Below, piece by piece: positions 1 to 8,032 of a stretch of DNA of 39,352 nt; position 1 is the stretch's first letter; the number at the start of each line of letters is the position of its first letter. The notes beneath the pieces are model-generated. The model was not told where the DNA came from and did no database searches. It worked only from the letters and a program-made list of their open reading frames with translations. This DNA comes from Candidatus Kuenenia stuttgartensis (GTDB lineage Bacteria; Planctomycetota; Planctomycetia; Planctomycetales; Planctomycetaceae): the NCBI GenBank assembly GCA_945904015.1, contig CAMDPK010000059.1:1-39352 (forward strand). The letters run 5' to 3'. The position numbers were made by a program, and so were the translations under genes.

Positions 1-113
1 CCGAGTCCGCCTCTCACCACTGGCGAACTCTTGACGCTGCAAAGCACCTCGTCGAAGTCGCCAAAGACACCAAGTTCCAAGACGGCGTCATCCTCCCCAA
101 AGTCGCCGCCTGA
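1..113 (+). CDS. C-terminal end of an unidentified protein (partial)
   Basis: An open frame enters from the left edge and ends at a TGA at 111-113. It gives about 36 C-terminal residues, including WRTLDAAKHLVEVAKD and ending VILPKVAA. The segment has the mixed polar and hydrophobic composition of a folded amphipathic helix, so I take it to be the true end of a gene on the same strand as the following hydrolase, 54 bases away. There is too little sequence to name a family. Confidence 0.5.
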   Translation, partial: ESASHHWRTLDAAKHLVEVAKDTKFQDGVILPKVAA

Positions 114-167
114 CTCACGACCTCATCCACAACGTTTGACAATAACTCCTTCGAAAGGGCGTTTGAC

Positions 168-1085
168 ATGCTGATCTCCAGAACCACTTGCTTGTTGGCT
201 GGACTATTCGCGGCACTGACGATGATCGTTGCCTGTTTGCCGGCCGCCGATCCGAAGCCGGAGGTTGCACCAGAACGGATCGTCAACAAGCCGAAGACTC
301 CGGGGCAATTCGTGCTGCATCAGCGGACTCGGACCGAGACGGCCAAAGGGAGCAGCGAGTGGAAGGAAGGAGGCAAGGAGGTTGTGTGGAACGCCTCAGA
401 GACGGCGATCATCGTCTGCGACATGTGGGACGGACACTATTGCGTGTCGGCCTCCGAGCGAGTTGCTGACATGGTCCCGCGCCTGAATGCCGTGCTGACG
501 GCAGCGAGGAATCATGGGGCGACCGTCATTCATGCTCCCAGCGGAGTGACATACCACTACGCCGACATGCCGCAACGCAAACGGATGCAGCAGGCCACGA
601 AGTACAAGCCAGAACTTCCGCTCGAGGCTTGGTGCAACGTCGATCCGAAACGCGAACCGGAACTCCCGGTCGATGTCTCGAAGCAGGCGTGCGACGACCC
701 TGTCACCGGAGCGGTCGTCCAGAAATTCAGCCGGCAGCATCCGGGGCTGACGATCTCTGGCTGGGACGGTGTCAGCGACAACGGCGAAGAAATCCTGAGC
801 TATCTCAAGCAAGAGGGGCTGAAGAACGTCGTGCTGCTGGGCGTGCATACCAACATGTGCGTGCTCGGCCGGCCGTTTGGGATTCGGCAGATGGTCAAGC
901 AGGGCTTCAATGTCGTGCTGGCTCGCGATCTGACCGACGCGATGTACGACCCGCGTGAGAAACCGTACGTCAGCCACACTCGCGGCACCGAACTGATCGT
1001 CGAGCACATCGAAAAATACTGGTGCCCATCAATCCTCGGCGAAGATCTGATGCGCGTGGCACGAGGCTCCGCCGATCCGAAATAG
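168..1085 (+). CDS. Secreted isochorismatase-family cysteine hydrolase
   Basis: The 305-residue product has an N-terminal signal peptide (hydrophobic residues ~9-26, then AADPKPE), so it should act outside the cytoplasm. The rest is the isochorismatase/nicotinamidase alpha-beta fold. The catalytic Asp is D85 in IIVCDMWDGHYC, and the nucleophile Cys is C231 in VVLLGVHTNMCVLGR. Residues 115-135 (GATVIHAPSG) form the usual central strand. The family hydrolyses amides or vinyl ethers, but the substrate cannot be read here. Secreted members are common in planctomycetes. An AAAGGG-like ribosome site lies about 9 bases before the ATG. A REP hairpin begins ten bases after the stop codon. Confidence 0.85.
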   Translation: MLISRTTCLLAGLFAALTMIVACLPAADPKPEVAPERIVNKPKTPGQFVLHQRTRTETAKGSSEWKEGGKEVVWNASETAIIVCDMWDGHYCVSASERVADMVPRLNAVLTAARNHGATVIHAPSGVTYHYADMPQRKRMQQATKYKPELPLEAWCNVDPKREPELPVDVSKQACDDPVTGAVVQKFSRQHPGLTISGWDGVSDNGEEILSYLKQEGLKNVVLLGVHTNMCVLGRPFGIRQMVKQGFNVVLARDLTDAMYDPREKPYVSHTRGTELIVEHIEKYWCPSILGEDLMRVARGSADPK

Positions 1086-1093
1086 TCGAATTC

Positions 1094-1206
1094 GTAGGGT
1101 GGGACAAGCGGCGTTTCGCCGCGCCGGCCCACCATCAAATAAACGACGCGATCAATGAACGCGACAGTGGTGGGCCGGCGCTCGAAGCGAGCTGGTCCCA
1201 CCCTAC
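1094..1206. repeat. Inverted pair of GTAGGGTGGG-type REP hairpins (BIME)
   Basis: Two units face each other at 1094-1134 and 1168-1206 (the second on the minus strand). Each begins GTAGGGTGGGAC and ends GGCCCACCA, so each folds on itself and the two also pair with each other. The hairpin tips differ but remain self-complementary: GCGGCG/CGCCGC in the first and GCTCG/CGAGC in the second. The pair sits between the convergent ends of the hydrolase gene and truA and could stop transcription from both sides. Confidence 0.85.
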
Positions 1207-1208
1207 GG

Positions 1209-2063
1209 CTACGGCAAGAGAACGCGATCCGCGCCGCCGTAATCCACGCTCACCATGTACAGCCCGTGAGCCGGCGCTGTCTCGCCGGCGAGCGTGCGAT
1301 CCTGGTCGTTGACGATGCGTCGGATGTCGCTGGGTTGCCAGTAACCTCGGCCGACTCGAATCAACGTTCCGGCGATGGATCGCACCATGTTGTAGAGAAA
1401 GCCATCGGCGGCGATGTCGATCCACAGGAACTCGTGATCGGGAGCCACCACGGGGGCCGTTTCCATCTTTGGCGACAGGTACGGTTGCGAGCCGCTCGGT
1501 TCTGGATACCCGAAAATCGGCCAGCCGGTTTGGCGAGTGACCGAACAACGGAGCACGGTGCGCACGCTGGTCGCCTTGTTGGGCCAGCGGCTCTCGAAGC
1601 AGCGAAAGTCGTGCGTGCCGAGCAACTCTTGAGCGGCCGCCTGCATCACGTCGACATCGAGCGCGACGTGGTAGTGGTAGGCGTAGCGTTTCACAAACGG
1701 ATTCGGCAGTTGCGAGTTCCAGATCACATAGCGGTAGTGCTTCGACTTCGCCGAGTACGTCGCGTGAAAGTCGAGCGGCACTTCCTCGACCTCGCGCACG
1801 AGGATGTCCTCCGGCAGAATGTCTTGCAGAGCGGCGCGGAAACCGTGGCATGGAATCGGAGCGTTCGTGCGCAAGCTGCAAACTTGCCCGAGCGCATGCA
1901 CGCCGGAGTCGGTGCGGCCAGCGACCAAGAGCTTGCTTGGCTCGCCGGTCAACCGCGAGATCGCATGTTCCACAACTTCTTGAATCGCTCTGCCGTTGGT
2001 TTGAATCTGCCAGCCAACATAGTCCGTGCCGTCGTAGGCCAGCGTGAGTTTCAGATTCCTCAT
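1209..2063 (-). CDS. truA: tRNA pseudouridine(38-40) synthase TruA
   Basis: TruA isomerises uridines 38-40 of the tRNA anticodon arm to pseudouridine. The 284-residue product has the N-terminal LAYDGTDYVGWQ motif and the catalytic-Asp motif GRTDSGVHALGQ (Asp 52). Later family motifs include EEVPLDFHATYSAKSKHYRY and FLYNMVRSIAGTLI. The start at 2063 is chosen because its ATG overlaps the TGA stop of the upstream MFS gene as ATGA. That indicates translational coupling and also removes 17 unlikely residues of the longer open frame. Length is normal for the family. The stop TAG sits four bases before the GTAG of a REP element. Confidence 0.96.
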   Translation of the reverse strand: MRNLKLTLAYDGTDYVGWQIQTNGRAIQEVVEHAISRLTGEPSKLLVAGRTDSGVHALGQVCSLRTNAPIPCHGFRAALQDILPEDILVREVEEVPLDFHATYSAKSKHYRYVIWNSQLPNPFVKRYAYHYHVALDVDVMQAAAQELLGTHDFRCFESRWPNKATSVRTVLRCSVTRQTGWPIFGYPEPSGSQPYLSPKMETAPVVAPDHEFLWIDIAADGFLYNMVRSIAGTLIRVGRGYWQPSDIRRIVNDQDRTLAGETAPAHGLYMVSVDYGGADRVLLP

Positions 2064-3754
2064 TTCGCAGCCTCGACCCAGTGATGCTTCGGATCGACCG
2101 GCCGCACCAGCCAATTCGCGACGAAGGCGATCACCAACAACCCGGCCATCGTCAGCATCGTGCTGCTGTAAAGCGTGCTCGACGGATCAACGGTTCCCGG
2201 CGGCACGAGTGCCATCAGCTTGGGCAACGTCACCGATTTCTTGGCGATCAGCGCCGGCAGTTCGGTGAGCGGTGCCCCAAACGATTTCTCGAACAATGCG
2301 GGGTCAATCTTGGCTGCGAGATCCGACAGCGCGGCCCGCAACGAGTGCTCCCGCAGATACGTGATCGCGAACGGGCCGAGCACTCCGGCGGTGCTCCACG
2401 CGGTGAGCAGCCGGCCGTGAATCGCACCGACGAACTTCGTGCCGAACAGGTCCGACAAGTACGCAGGGATCGCCGCGAAGCCGCCGCCGTACATCGTGAA
2501 GATGATCATCGAGACCGCATAAAATGCGATCAGCCATTGGACGGCTGGCTGCTGACCTTGCTCGCGAGCGATGTACGGAATCGAGGCGTACAACACCGTC
2601 CCCAATGCGAAGAAGATCGCGTACGTCCGCTTCCGGCCGAGATAGTCCGACGCCGTGGACCACGCAAACCGGCCGACCATGTTGAAGACGCTCATCATCA
2701 GCACGAACGTGTCCGTGAAACCGCTCGTGACGATCTTTGGCAGCGTCGTGCCGAAAATTTCGCCCATCATCGTCTTCGCCACGCCGAGCACTCCGATGCC
2801 GGCGGTCACATTGAAGCAGAGCACGATCCACAGCAAATAAAACTGCGGCGTCTTGATCGCCGCGTCCGCAGTGACGTTGTGGGATGTGATCATCGTTCCG
2901 GCCAGCCCCTCCACCGGTGGAATCCATCCGGCTGGCTTCCAATCGGGAGCAGGTAGTCGATACGAAAATGCCGCGATCAAGATCACGATAAAGTACACCA
3001 GCCCCAGAGTGAAAAACGTCTCGGCCGCACCGGTTCGTCCGGTGCCGACGACGTACACGCCCTCTTGTTCTTTGACCAGCATCTGCGGAATTTCATTTTT
3101 GCCGACGACCACGACTTCGAGTGACTGCCCTTCGACGATGGCGAATCTCCGTCCGGATTCCGTTTTCAGAGAGACGGTCGCGACTGTGCCGAGAAACTGT
3201 GGCGGTTGATAGAACACTTCCATCAATTCCTTTTTCAGCGGAGCACCGATGATCGCTCCACCGCCGAAGCCCATGATCGCCAAGCCGGTCGCCATGCCGC
3301 GCCGATCGGGGAACCATTTGATGAGCGTGCTCACCGGCGAGACATAGCCGAGGCCCAAACCAATTCCACCGACCACGCCGTAACCGAGATACAGCAGCCA
3401 CAACTGGTGCGTCAGGATGCCGACACCTCCAATCAAGAAACCGCCGCCCCAGCAGCAGGCCGAGACCGATCCCACCAGCCTTGGCCCGACTCGTTCGAGC
3501 CACTTCCCCGCGACCGCCGCCGACAGTCCCAGACACACGATCGCGACCGTGAAGATCCAAGTCACTTCCGACAGCGTCCAATCATCGGCCGCGCTGGCAA
3601 CCACGCCGTGCAACTTCATCAGCGGCGGATTGAAAATGCTCCAGGCATAGACCGAGCCGATGCAAAGATGGATCGCGACCGATGCGGGAGGGACTCGCCA
3701 CCGATTGAAGCCTGGCGGGGCGATGATCCGGTCTTTGGCAAAGAGGTTCGGCAT
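2060..3754 (-). CDS. Major facilitator superfamily transporter, oxalate/formate antiporter-like (OFA)
   Basis: The 564-residue integral membrane protein has the OFA-type pattern: a first helix with CIGSVYAWSIFNPPL, and a loop FPDRRGMATGLAIMGFGGG after helix 4. It is longer than the usual ~400-430 residues. One insert of about 60 mostly beta-prone residues (~183-246) lies between helices 5 and 6. Another of about 65 residues lies near the last helices (LREHSLRAALSDLAAKID onward). The substrate is not predictable, and the OFA group name does not prove oxalate transport. The stop overlaps the truA start, so the two form one transcription unit. The ribosome site is weak. The 3' neighbour at 3755-3948 is non-coding. 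Confidence 0.85.
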   Translation of the reverse strand: MPNLFAKDRIIAPPGFNRWRVPPASVAIHLCIGSVYAWSIFNPPLMKLHGVVASAADDWTLSEVTWIFTVAIVCLGLSAAVAGKWLERVGPRLVGSVSACCWGGGFLIGGVGILTHQLWLLYLGYGVVGGIGLGLGYVSPVSTLIKWFPDRRGMATGLAIMGFGGGAIIGAPLKKELMEVFYQPPQFLGTVATVSLKTESGRRFAIVEGQSLEVVVVGKNEIPQMLVKEQEGVYVVGTGRTGAAETFFTLGLVYFIVILIAAFSYRLPAPDWKPAGWIPPVEGLAGTMITSHNVTADAAIKTPQFYLLWIVLCFNVTAGIGVLGVAKTMMGEIFGTTLPKIVTSGFTDTFVLMMSVFNMVGRFAWSTASDYLGRKRTYAIFFALGTVLYASIPYIAREQGQQPAVQWLIAFYAVSMIIFTMYGGGFAAIPAYLSDLFGTKFVGAIHGRLLTAWSTAGVLGPFAITYLREHSLRAALSDLAAKIDPALFEKSFGAPLTELPALIAKKSVTLPKLMALVPPGTVDPSSTLYSSTMLTMAGLLVIAFVANWLVRPVDPKHHWVEAAK

Positions 3755-3793
3755 TGAGACATCCGAGAGTCCGACTGCGCGAGCATGACGGAA

Positions 3794-3877
3794 TTGGTCG
3801 TTGGTTATTGGTCGTTGGTCATTGATGATTTGTCATGGCGGATGACCAATGACCAACGACCAATAACCAACGATCAA
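3794..3877. repeat. 30-bp inverted repeat of TTGGTCGTTGG words
   Basis: The arms at 3794-3823 and 3848-3877 are reverse complements with one mismatch. Unlike the other repeats here, each arm is not a hairpin but an internally repetitive string (GGTCGTTGG twice). The element sits upstream of the MFS gene start and downstream of the FG-GAP gene. It could form a 30-bp stem with a 24-base loop. Confidence 0.85.
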
Positions 3878-3948
3878 TCTCTTCCTGATGGTGTCCCACA
3901 GCGTACTCGCGGCGACTGGAGTCGCATGCGGTGAAACGATTGGCCGTG

Positions 3949-5190
3949 CTACCGCTTCTGAAGCAGCACGTTCGTGCCCTTTTTGTTGCTCTGCACGATG
4001 TCGAGCAGTTTGTCGCCGTCAAAGTCGCCGACGTAGAACTGCGTGCCGATGCCGGTGTCGCTGCCGGCTTCGATCTTGTGCTTCGTGAACTGCGGCGGTT
4101 GGCCGGCGGTCTTCTTGATCTCGTACCAGACCATGACGACTTCGCCCTTCGCATCGGGGTCGCCGCCGGAACCGTGAGCGTAGAACCGCTTGCCGGTGAT
4201 CAGGTCTTTGACACCGTCGCCGTTGACGTCTTGGTAGTGCAGCGCGTGCGTCTGCGAGAACGTGTCGTCGATGACGTGTTGCTTGAACTTGGGATCGGGG
4301 GAGCCGCCGACGTTCTCGAACCACCAGACACCGATGTGGTGCGCGGCACTCATCAGGATGTCATTGTCGCCATCGCCGTCGAGGTCATCGACGTAAATGT
4401 CGGCAGCAGTTTCGGGAGCCCCTTCGCCGTTTCCCTTGAGAATGTGCTTGTGGAACGTCCAGGGGCCATCGTTCAACTTCGCCGGTTGTTCCCACCAGCC
4501 GTGCGGGATGACGATGTCCTTCCGACCGTCCTTGTTCACATCACCCAGGCCGAGACCGTGGTAGTAGCGATGTCCCAATTGCGGGCCGAGTTTCTCGGCG
4601 TTGACTTGCGTGTAAGTCCATTTCTTCGTGGCTTCCGCCGGTGCCGGGATTTCCAGATAGCCCATCATCTGCTCGGTTTCGGAACTCATGATGAGTTCCG
4701 GCTTGCCGTCGCCGGTGATGTCTTGGAACTGCGGCGTTTCGTTGGCCGCGCTGTGCCAGATTTCGTACTTGTTCCACGGACCGGGCTTGCCCTGCGGGTT
4801 CTCGAACCAGTGGCATGGGACACCGGGGAAGCCGATGACGATGACATCTTGCCAACCATCGCCGCTGATGTCGTGGGCCCAGACCGCGAAGCTGTTGCTG
4901 TAGGCTCCGTCGGCGATGTACCGCCGGATGCCTTCGGCTCGCAGCGGGTGCATCGTCCAGTTGCCGGACTGAAACATTTTCGGGTCGCTGGGCTGCTCGT
5001 ACCACGCCTCGCCGTTGATCAGGTCCATGCGGCCATCTTTGTTGATGTCCGCCACCGCGACCCCTTCGGCGCGGAAGATTTCTTCGAGCTTGATCCGCTC
5101 CCATTTCACGGGCGTGTCATCCGCTGAGGCCGATGCCAGCAGAGTCCATCCGAAGCAACACGATGCGACACAAGTAGCCAGCCGACGCAT
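3949..5190 (-). CDS. Secreted FG-GAP/VCBS repeat protein
   Basis: The 413-residue product has a signal peptide (MRRLATCVASCCFGWTLLAS, cleavage near SASA-DD). Seven FG-GAP/VCBS-type blades follow, each with a calcium-loop-like D-x-D/N-x-D-G-x-x-D pattern: DINKDGRMDL, DISGDGWQDV, DITGDGKPEL, DVNKDGRKDI, DLDGDGDNDI, DVNGDGVKDL and DFDGDKLLDI. This predicts a seven-bladed, Ca-binding beta-propeller exported from the cytoplasm. Such proteins are abundant in planctomycetes, usually with unknown ligands. The start at 5190 is supported by a GGGAGAAG ribosome site; the longer frame adds 23 charged residues before the signal peptide. Confidence 0.85.
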   Translation of the reverse strand: MRRLATCVASCCFGWTLLASASADDTPVKWERIKLEEIFRAEGVAVADINKDGRMDLINGEAWYEQPSDPKMFQSGNWTMHPLRAEGIRRYIADGAYSNSFAVWAHDISGDGWQDVIVIGFPGVPCHWFENPQGKPGPWNKYEIWHSAANETPQFQDITGDGKPELIMSSETEQMMGYLEIPAPAEATKKWTYTQVNAEKLGPQLGHRYYHGLGLGDVNKDGRKDIVIPHGWWEQPAKLNDGPWTFHKHILKGNGEGAPETAADIYVDDLDGDGDNDILMSAAHHIGVWWFENVGGSPDPKFKQHVIDDTFSQTHALHYQDVNGDGVKDLITGKRFYAHGSGGDPDAKGEVVMVWYEIKKTAGQPPQFTKHKIEAGSDTGIGTQFYVGDFDGDKLLDIVQSNKKGTNVLLQKR

Positions 5191-5296
5191 GATCTTCTCC
5201 CTCTCGAAGCGATGAACGAACCGCAAACGGAGAGAGCAGTGTATCGGTCGGCCGGACAACGTCCACGAAGCGGCTCGGTTGCGAATGCCGACAATG

Positions 5297-5374
5297 GTTG
5301 GGTGGGACCAGCGCAGCGCCGGCCCACCATCATGACCAGAGAATTGGTGGGCCGGCGCGCTGGTCCCACCCTAC
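5297..5374. repeat. Inverted pair of GTAGGGTGGG-type REP hairpins
   Basis: Units lie at 5297-5329 (head GTTG) and 5345-5374 (minus orientation, head GTAG). They are the same family as the pair at 1094-1206 but with short tips (GCGC-A-GCGC and GCGC). The minus-strand head GTAG (5371-5374) contains the TAG stop codon of the gene that follows, so the repeat and that coding region overlap by three bases. Confidence 0.85.
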
Positions 5375-6243
5375 TCGCGTGTCCGGCGTTGAGACCGCGG
5401 CGGCGCGCGGCGGGTGGGGGACGCGAAATCGTGACGCAGTCGTTGGGTCGAGTGATCGGGCGTGTCGAGCGGCCCTTCGGAGTGTTCGCTCGCGCGGGCG
5501 ACGCGGGTTTGTTGCAGTGACTGGATCGGACCTTCCGGATGAAATGCGTCGTCGGGAAATAGTGCGAGGATCGACCGCAGAATTGGCAATGTGGGATCGT
5601 TGGCCGAAGTGGGGCCGGGAGGACTCGGAAACGCGGATCGCAATCCGGCGAGCAAGAAACTCCAAGCGGGCCGTGCCGTGGAACCAAATCGAGCCAGCGA
5701 CTGCTCCTCACCGAAGTCGCGAGCACGACGTGGATCGAACGCGAAATCGGCCAGTTCGTTCCCGTAGTGAGCCACCAACGGGCCGAGCAGCACATCGGTC
5801 CAACGCTCGACACGCCGCCGCAAGCGGTCCAATTCCGCCAGTTGATCCGCCGGAAAACAGGTCGAATGCAGCAGTAAACGGAGCACGCTGGCTCGGCATT
5901 GCTGATGGACCGTCAACACATTGCGAGCGATTGGTTCGCCTCGAGGTAGCCGACGTCGTCGGTCACAAGCGGTCAGAACCGCGCCCGCTACGCGTGTCAG
6001 AAACTCGCCGATCAACAGGTCGCTGGCGATCGTGACGATTTGCTGGATTCGGTCCGACGAGTCGTTGCCGATCATCTCCGAACACAGCTCATCCAACTCT
6101 CGTCGGCGGCGTGGCCAGAGTGTTTTGCTGTGCTGCCAATAGACGCACAACGGCCCATCCGCGAGAGGACTGGTCCCCTCAATGATGAGCGGAGCTTGTG
6201 CCGCCACCAACGCCGTGAATTCCGCCACCATCCGATGATTCAC
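5371..6243 (-). CDS. Hypothetical protein, arginine-rich, function unknown
   Basis: I do not recognise the family. The GTG start at 6243 is preferred because a GGAG site lies eight bases upstream; it gives 290 residues. Longer versions would begin with residues translated from a repeat (HRLKAGRRTS). The protein is soluble, rich in Leu and Arg, and probably helical, with WQHSKTLWPRRRRELDEL near the N-terminus and RRRVERWTDVLLGPLVAHYG near residue 170. The final 60 or so residues are low-complexity Ser/Arg/Pro and probably disordered. The stop TAG is part of the REP head GTAG. Codon use looks like the neighbours. It may be real, but the start and the tail are uncertain. Confidence 0.55.
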   Translation of the reverse strand: MNHRMVAEFTALVAAQAPLIIEGTSPLADGPLCVYWQHSKTLWPRRRRELDELCSEMIGNDSSDRIQQIVTIASDLLIGEFLTRVAGAVLTACDRRRRLPRGEPIARNVLTVHQQCRASVLRLLLHSTCFPADQLAELDRLRRRVERWTDVLLGPLVAHYGNELADFAFDPRRARDFGEEQSLARFGSTARPAWSFLLAGLRSAFPSPPGPTSANDPTLPILRSILALFPDDAFHPEGPIQSLQQTRVARASEHSEGPLDTPDHSTQRLRHDFASPTRRAPPRSQRRTRE

Positions 6244-6421
6244 TATTGCCACTCCGATGCGCAATCGCTCTGAGAACTTTGTGAAAAGAACAAGGGCGGT
6301 AAAAGCAAAGCGGATGCCACGGCAGACCGGCTGTGATCCCAGCGAAAAAGACCGCAGAATCACCATTTCTCGCTGAAGCCGATGTTGCCGTTCGGCAGCA
6401 TGTCGCCAAAACGCGACAGAC

Positions 6422-6483
6422 GTTCGTCGTCCCGCCTTCAGGCGGTGCATTCGCGAATGCCGCCTGAAGGCGGAACGACGAAC
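6422..6483. repeat. 62-bp near-perfect palindrome (CCGCCTTCAGGCGG hairpin pair)
   Basis: The arms at 6422-6445 and 6460-6483 are reverse complements with one mismatch (GTTCGTCGTCCCGCC against GTTCGTCGTTCCGCC). Each arm holds its own hairpin CCGCCT-TC-AGGCGG. The centre, 6447-6460, is a perfect 14-bp palindrome GCATTCGCGAATGC. It lies just after the stop codon of the serine hydrolase gene (6488), where it could act as a terminator. Confidence 0.85.
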
Positions 6484-6487
6484 TGAC

Positions 6488-7630
6488 TCACACGAACGAC
6501 GCGACGATGGCGTTCGACAGTCGCTGGAACGTCGCCTGGCTTTCGCCGAGCGGCTGCGTGGTCAGCACCAGCACGAACGAGTTGCTCTCCGGGTCAATCC
6601 ACAGCATTGTGCCGGTGGAACCCCAATGGCCGAACGTTGCTGGACTGACGAGATCGCCAAACGAACTCGAGTGATTCGTCCACTGCAATCGCCAGCCGAA
6701 GCCCCACGGCCGGAAGCGACGCTCCTCATCCGGGACATCTTTCATCGGCGCGAGCTGATTGCGAGTCGCTTCAACCACAGTCGCCGGCGCGAGGATTTGC
6801 TTCTCGCCGATTCGGCCGCCGGTCAGCATCAGTTGTGCGAACTGGCCCAAGTCCCAGGGGGTCGTCAGCAGTCCGCCCCACGGCGCGCCGAACTGTCGCC
6901 AGTAGCGGCTGTTCCAATTCCAATCGGTCGAGTCCGCTTGATCGGCCGCGACCCGCAGTTCAGCGATGCGATCGACCGCCGGATTCATCCCGGCGAACCA
7001 TTCATCCGGCGCGCCGAGCTGCGTGTCTTTCATGCCCAGCGGCTCGAAGAACTCGCGCCGCAGAAATTGATTGCAGCTCAGGCCCGACAGCTTTTCGATG
7101 ATCGCGCCCAGCACCGCGATCCCCATGCTCTGGTACTGCACCGAGCGGCCGGCTGGGAAATCCGGCGTCAGCTCGCAGGTGCCGTTGACGAACGCGGATC
7201 GCGGCGAATGCTGCTTCCGCAGATCGGTGTTGTTCGGCAGCATGTCCGGCAATCCGGACGTGTGTGTCAGCAAGTGCCGGATCGTCGTCCCGTGCTTGCC
7301 ACCTTTTCCGAACTCCGGCAGGAACTCGGTTACTCGGTCGTTGAGCGTCAACTGCCCGCGCTCGATCAGCAGCATCACACCCATCGCGACGACCGGCTTG
7401 GTGATCGACGCGATCAGAAAAATCGCATCCTGCCGCACCTTCGCCGAATTCGCCGCCGTTCGCTGCCGGCCGAACAACTGCGGACCCGGGGAGTGTCCGT
7501 TGCGAGCTACCAGCAATCCCACCGCCGGCGCGACATCTCGCTCGGCCCACCCGCGAGCGATTTCCAGCGCGGCGTTCCAGCGAGCCGGTTCCAAGCCACA
7601 TTGCTCCGCGGGAGCTTTCGTCAGCATCAC
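6488..7630 (-). CDS. Beta-lactamase-fold serine hydrolase (class C / esterase type)
   Basis: The 380-residue product belongs to the beta-lactamase class C/penicillin-binding-like superfamily. The nucleophile is S75 in the SITK motif (75-78). The second motif is Y166-Q-S in GRSVQYQSMG. The region LLTHTSGLPDMLP is typical of the family, and GHWGSTG near the C-terminus replaces the usual KTG/HTG box. No signal peptide is visible, so it is probably cytoplasmic. The family includes esterases, D-peptidases and lactamases, and I cannot choose between them. The start is GTG or the next codon ATG. The GTG overlaps the TGA of the STAS gene, so the two are translationally coupled. Confidence 0.85.
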   Translation of the reverse strand: MMLTKAPAEQCGLEPARWNAALEIARGWAERDVAPAVGLLVARNGHSPGPQLFGRQRTAANSAKVRQDAIFLIASITKPVVAMGVMLLIERGQLTLNDRVTEFLPEFGKGGKHGTTIRHLLTHTSGLPDMLPNNTDLRKQHSPRSAFVNGTCELTPDFPAGRSVQYQSMGIAVLGAIIEKLSGLSCNQFLRREFFEPLGMKDTQLGAPDEWFAGMNPAVDRIAELRVAADQADSTDWNWNSRYWRQFGAPWGGLLTTPWDLGQFAQLMLTGGRIGEKQILAPATVVEATRNQLAPMKDVPDEERRFRPWGFGWRLQWTNHSSSFGDLVSPATFGHWGSTGTMLWIDPESNSFVLVLTTQPLGESQATFQRLSNAIVASFV

Positions 7631-7953
7631 GGCGAGACCTCACGCACTTCAAAGATTTGGTTCAGCTTGGTGATTTCCAGAACCTCGCGCACGTCCTCGG
7701 AGGGATTGAGAATCTGAATCTTGGTGACCATGTCCCGCAGCGATGCCAGCAATCCCAACATCCCGCTGGGAATGAATCGCACGCCGGTCATCTCAAACGC
7801 GAGAGTCTTGGTTTGATTCCGTTTCACGATTTCGGTGATTTGCTCGCGGCAAGCGGCGATGTTGATCTGATCCAAAACTTCGCAGCCACCGAAACTCACG
7901 ATCGTGGTCTCGCCGTTTTGAACCAACTCCAGCGTGGCAAATTCATTGGCCAT
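7627..7953 (-). CDS. STAS-domain protein (anti-sigma factor antagonist-like)
   Basis: The 108-residue single-domain protein has the STAS fold pattern: strand TTIVSFGG, helix NIAACREQITEIV, strand TLAFEMTGVRFIPSG. The last segment matches the phospho-switch loop (usually VxFIDSSGLG). Here it reads VRFIPSGMLG: the Ser (S63) is kept, but the preceding Asp is Pro. SpoIIAA/RsbV-type proteins use this Ser as the site for partner-kinase phosphorylation; whether this variant is switched is unknown. No anti-sigma kinase lies nearby. The start at 7953 has a GCGAGGT ribosome site; the longer frame adds 25 residues unlike the family. The stop overlaps the serine hydrolase start. Confidence 0.8.
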   Translation of the reverse strand: MANEFATLELVQNGETTIVSFGGCEVLDQINIAACREQITEIVKRNQTKTLAFEMTGVRFIPSGMLGLLASLRDMVTKIQILNPSEDVREVLEITKLNQIFEVREVSP

Positions 7954-8032
7954 GTTTCGGACCTCGCAATGAGCAGAAAGAAGTAGAAATGAGGAGCGGA
8001 TGATAACAACGCTCGCAGTCCTCGGCACCTTC

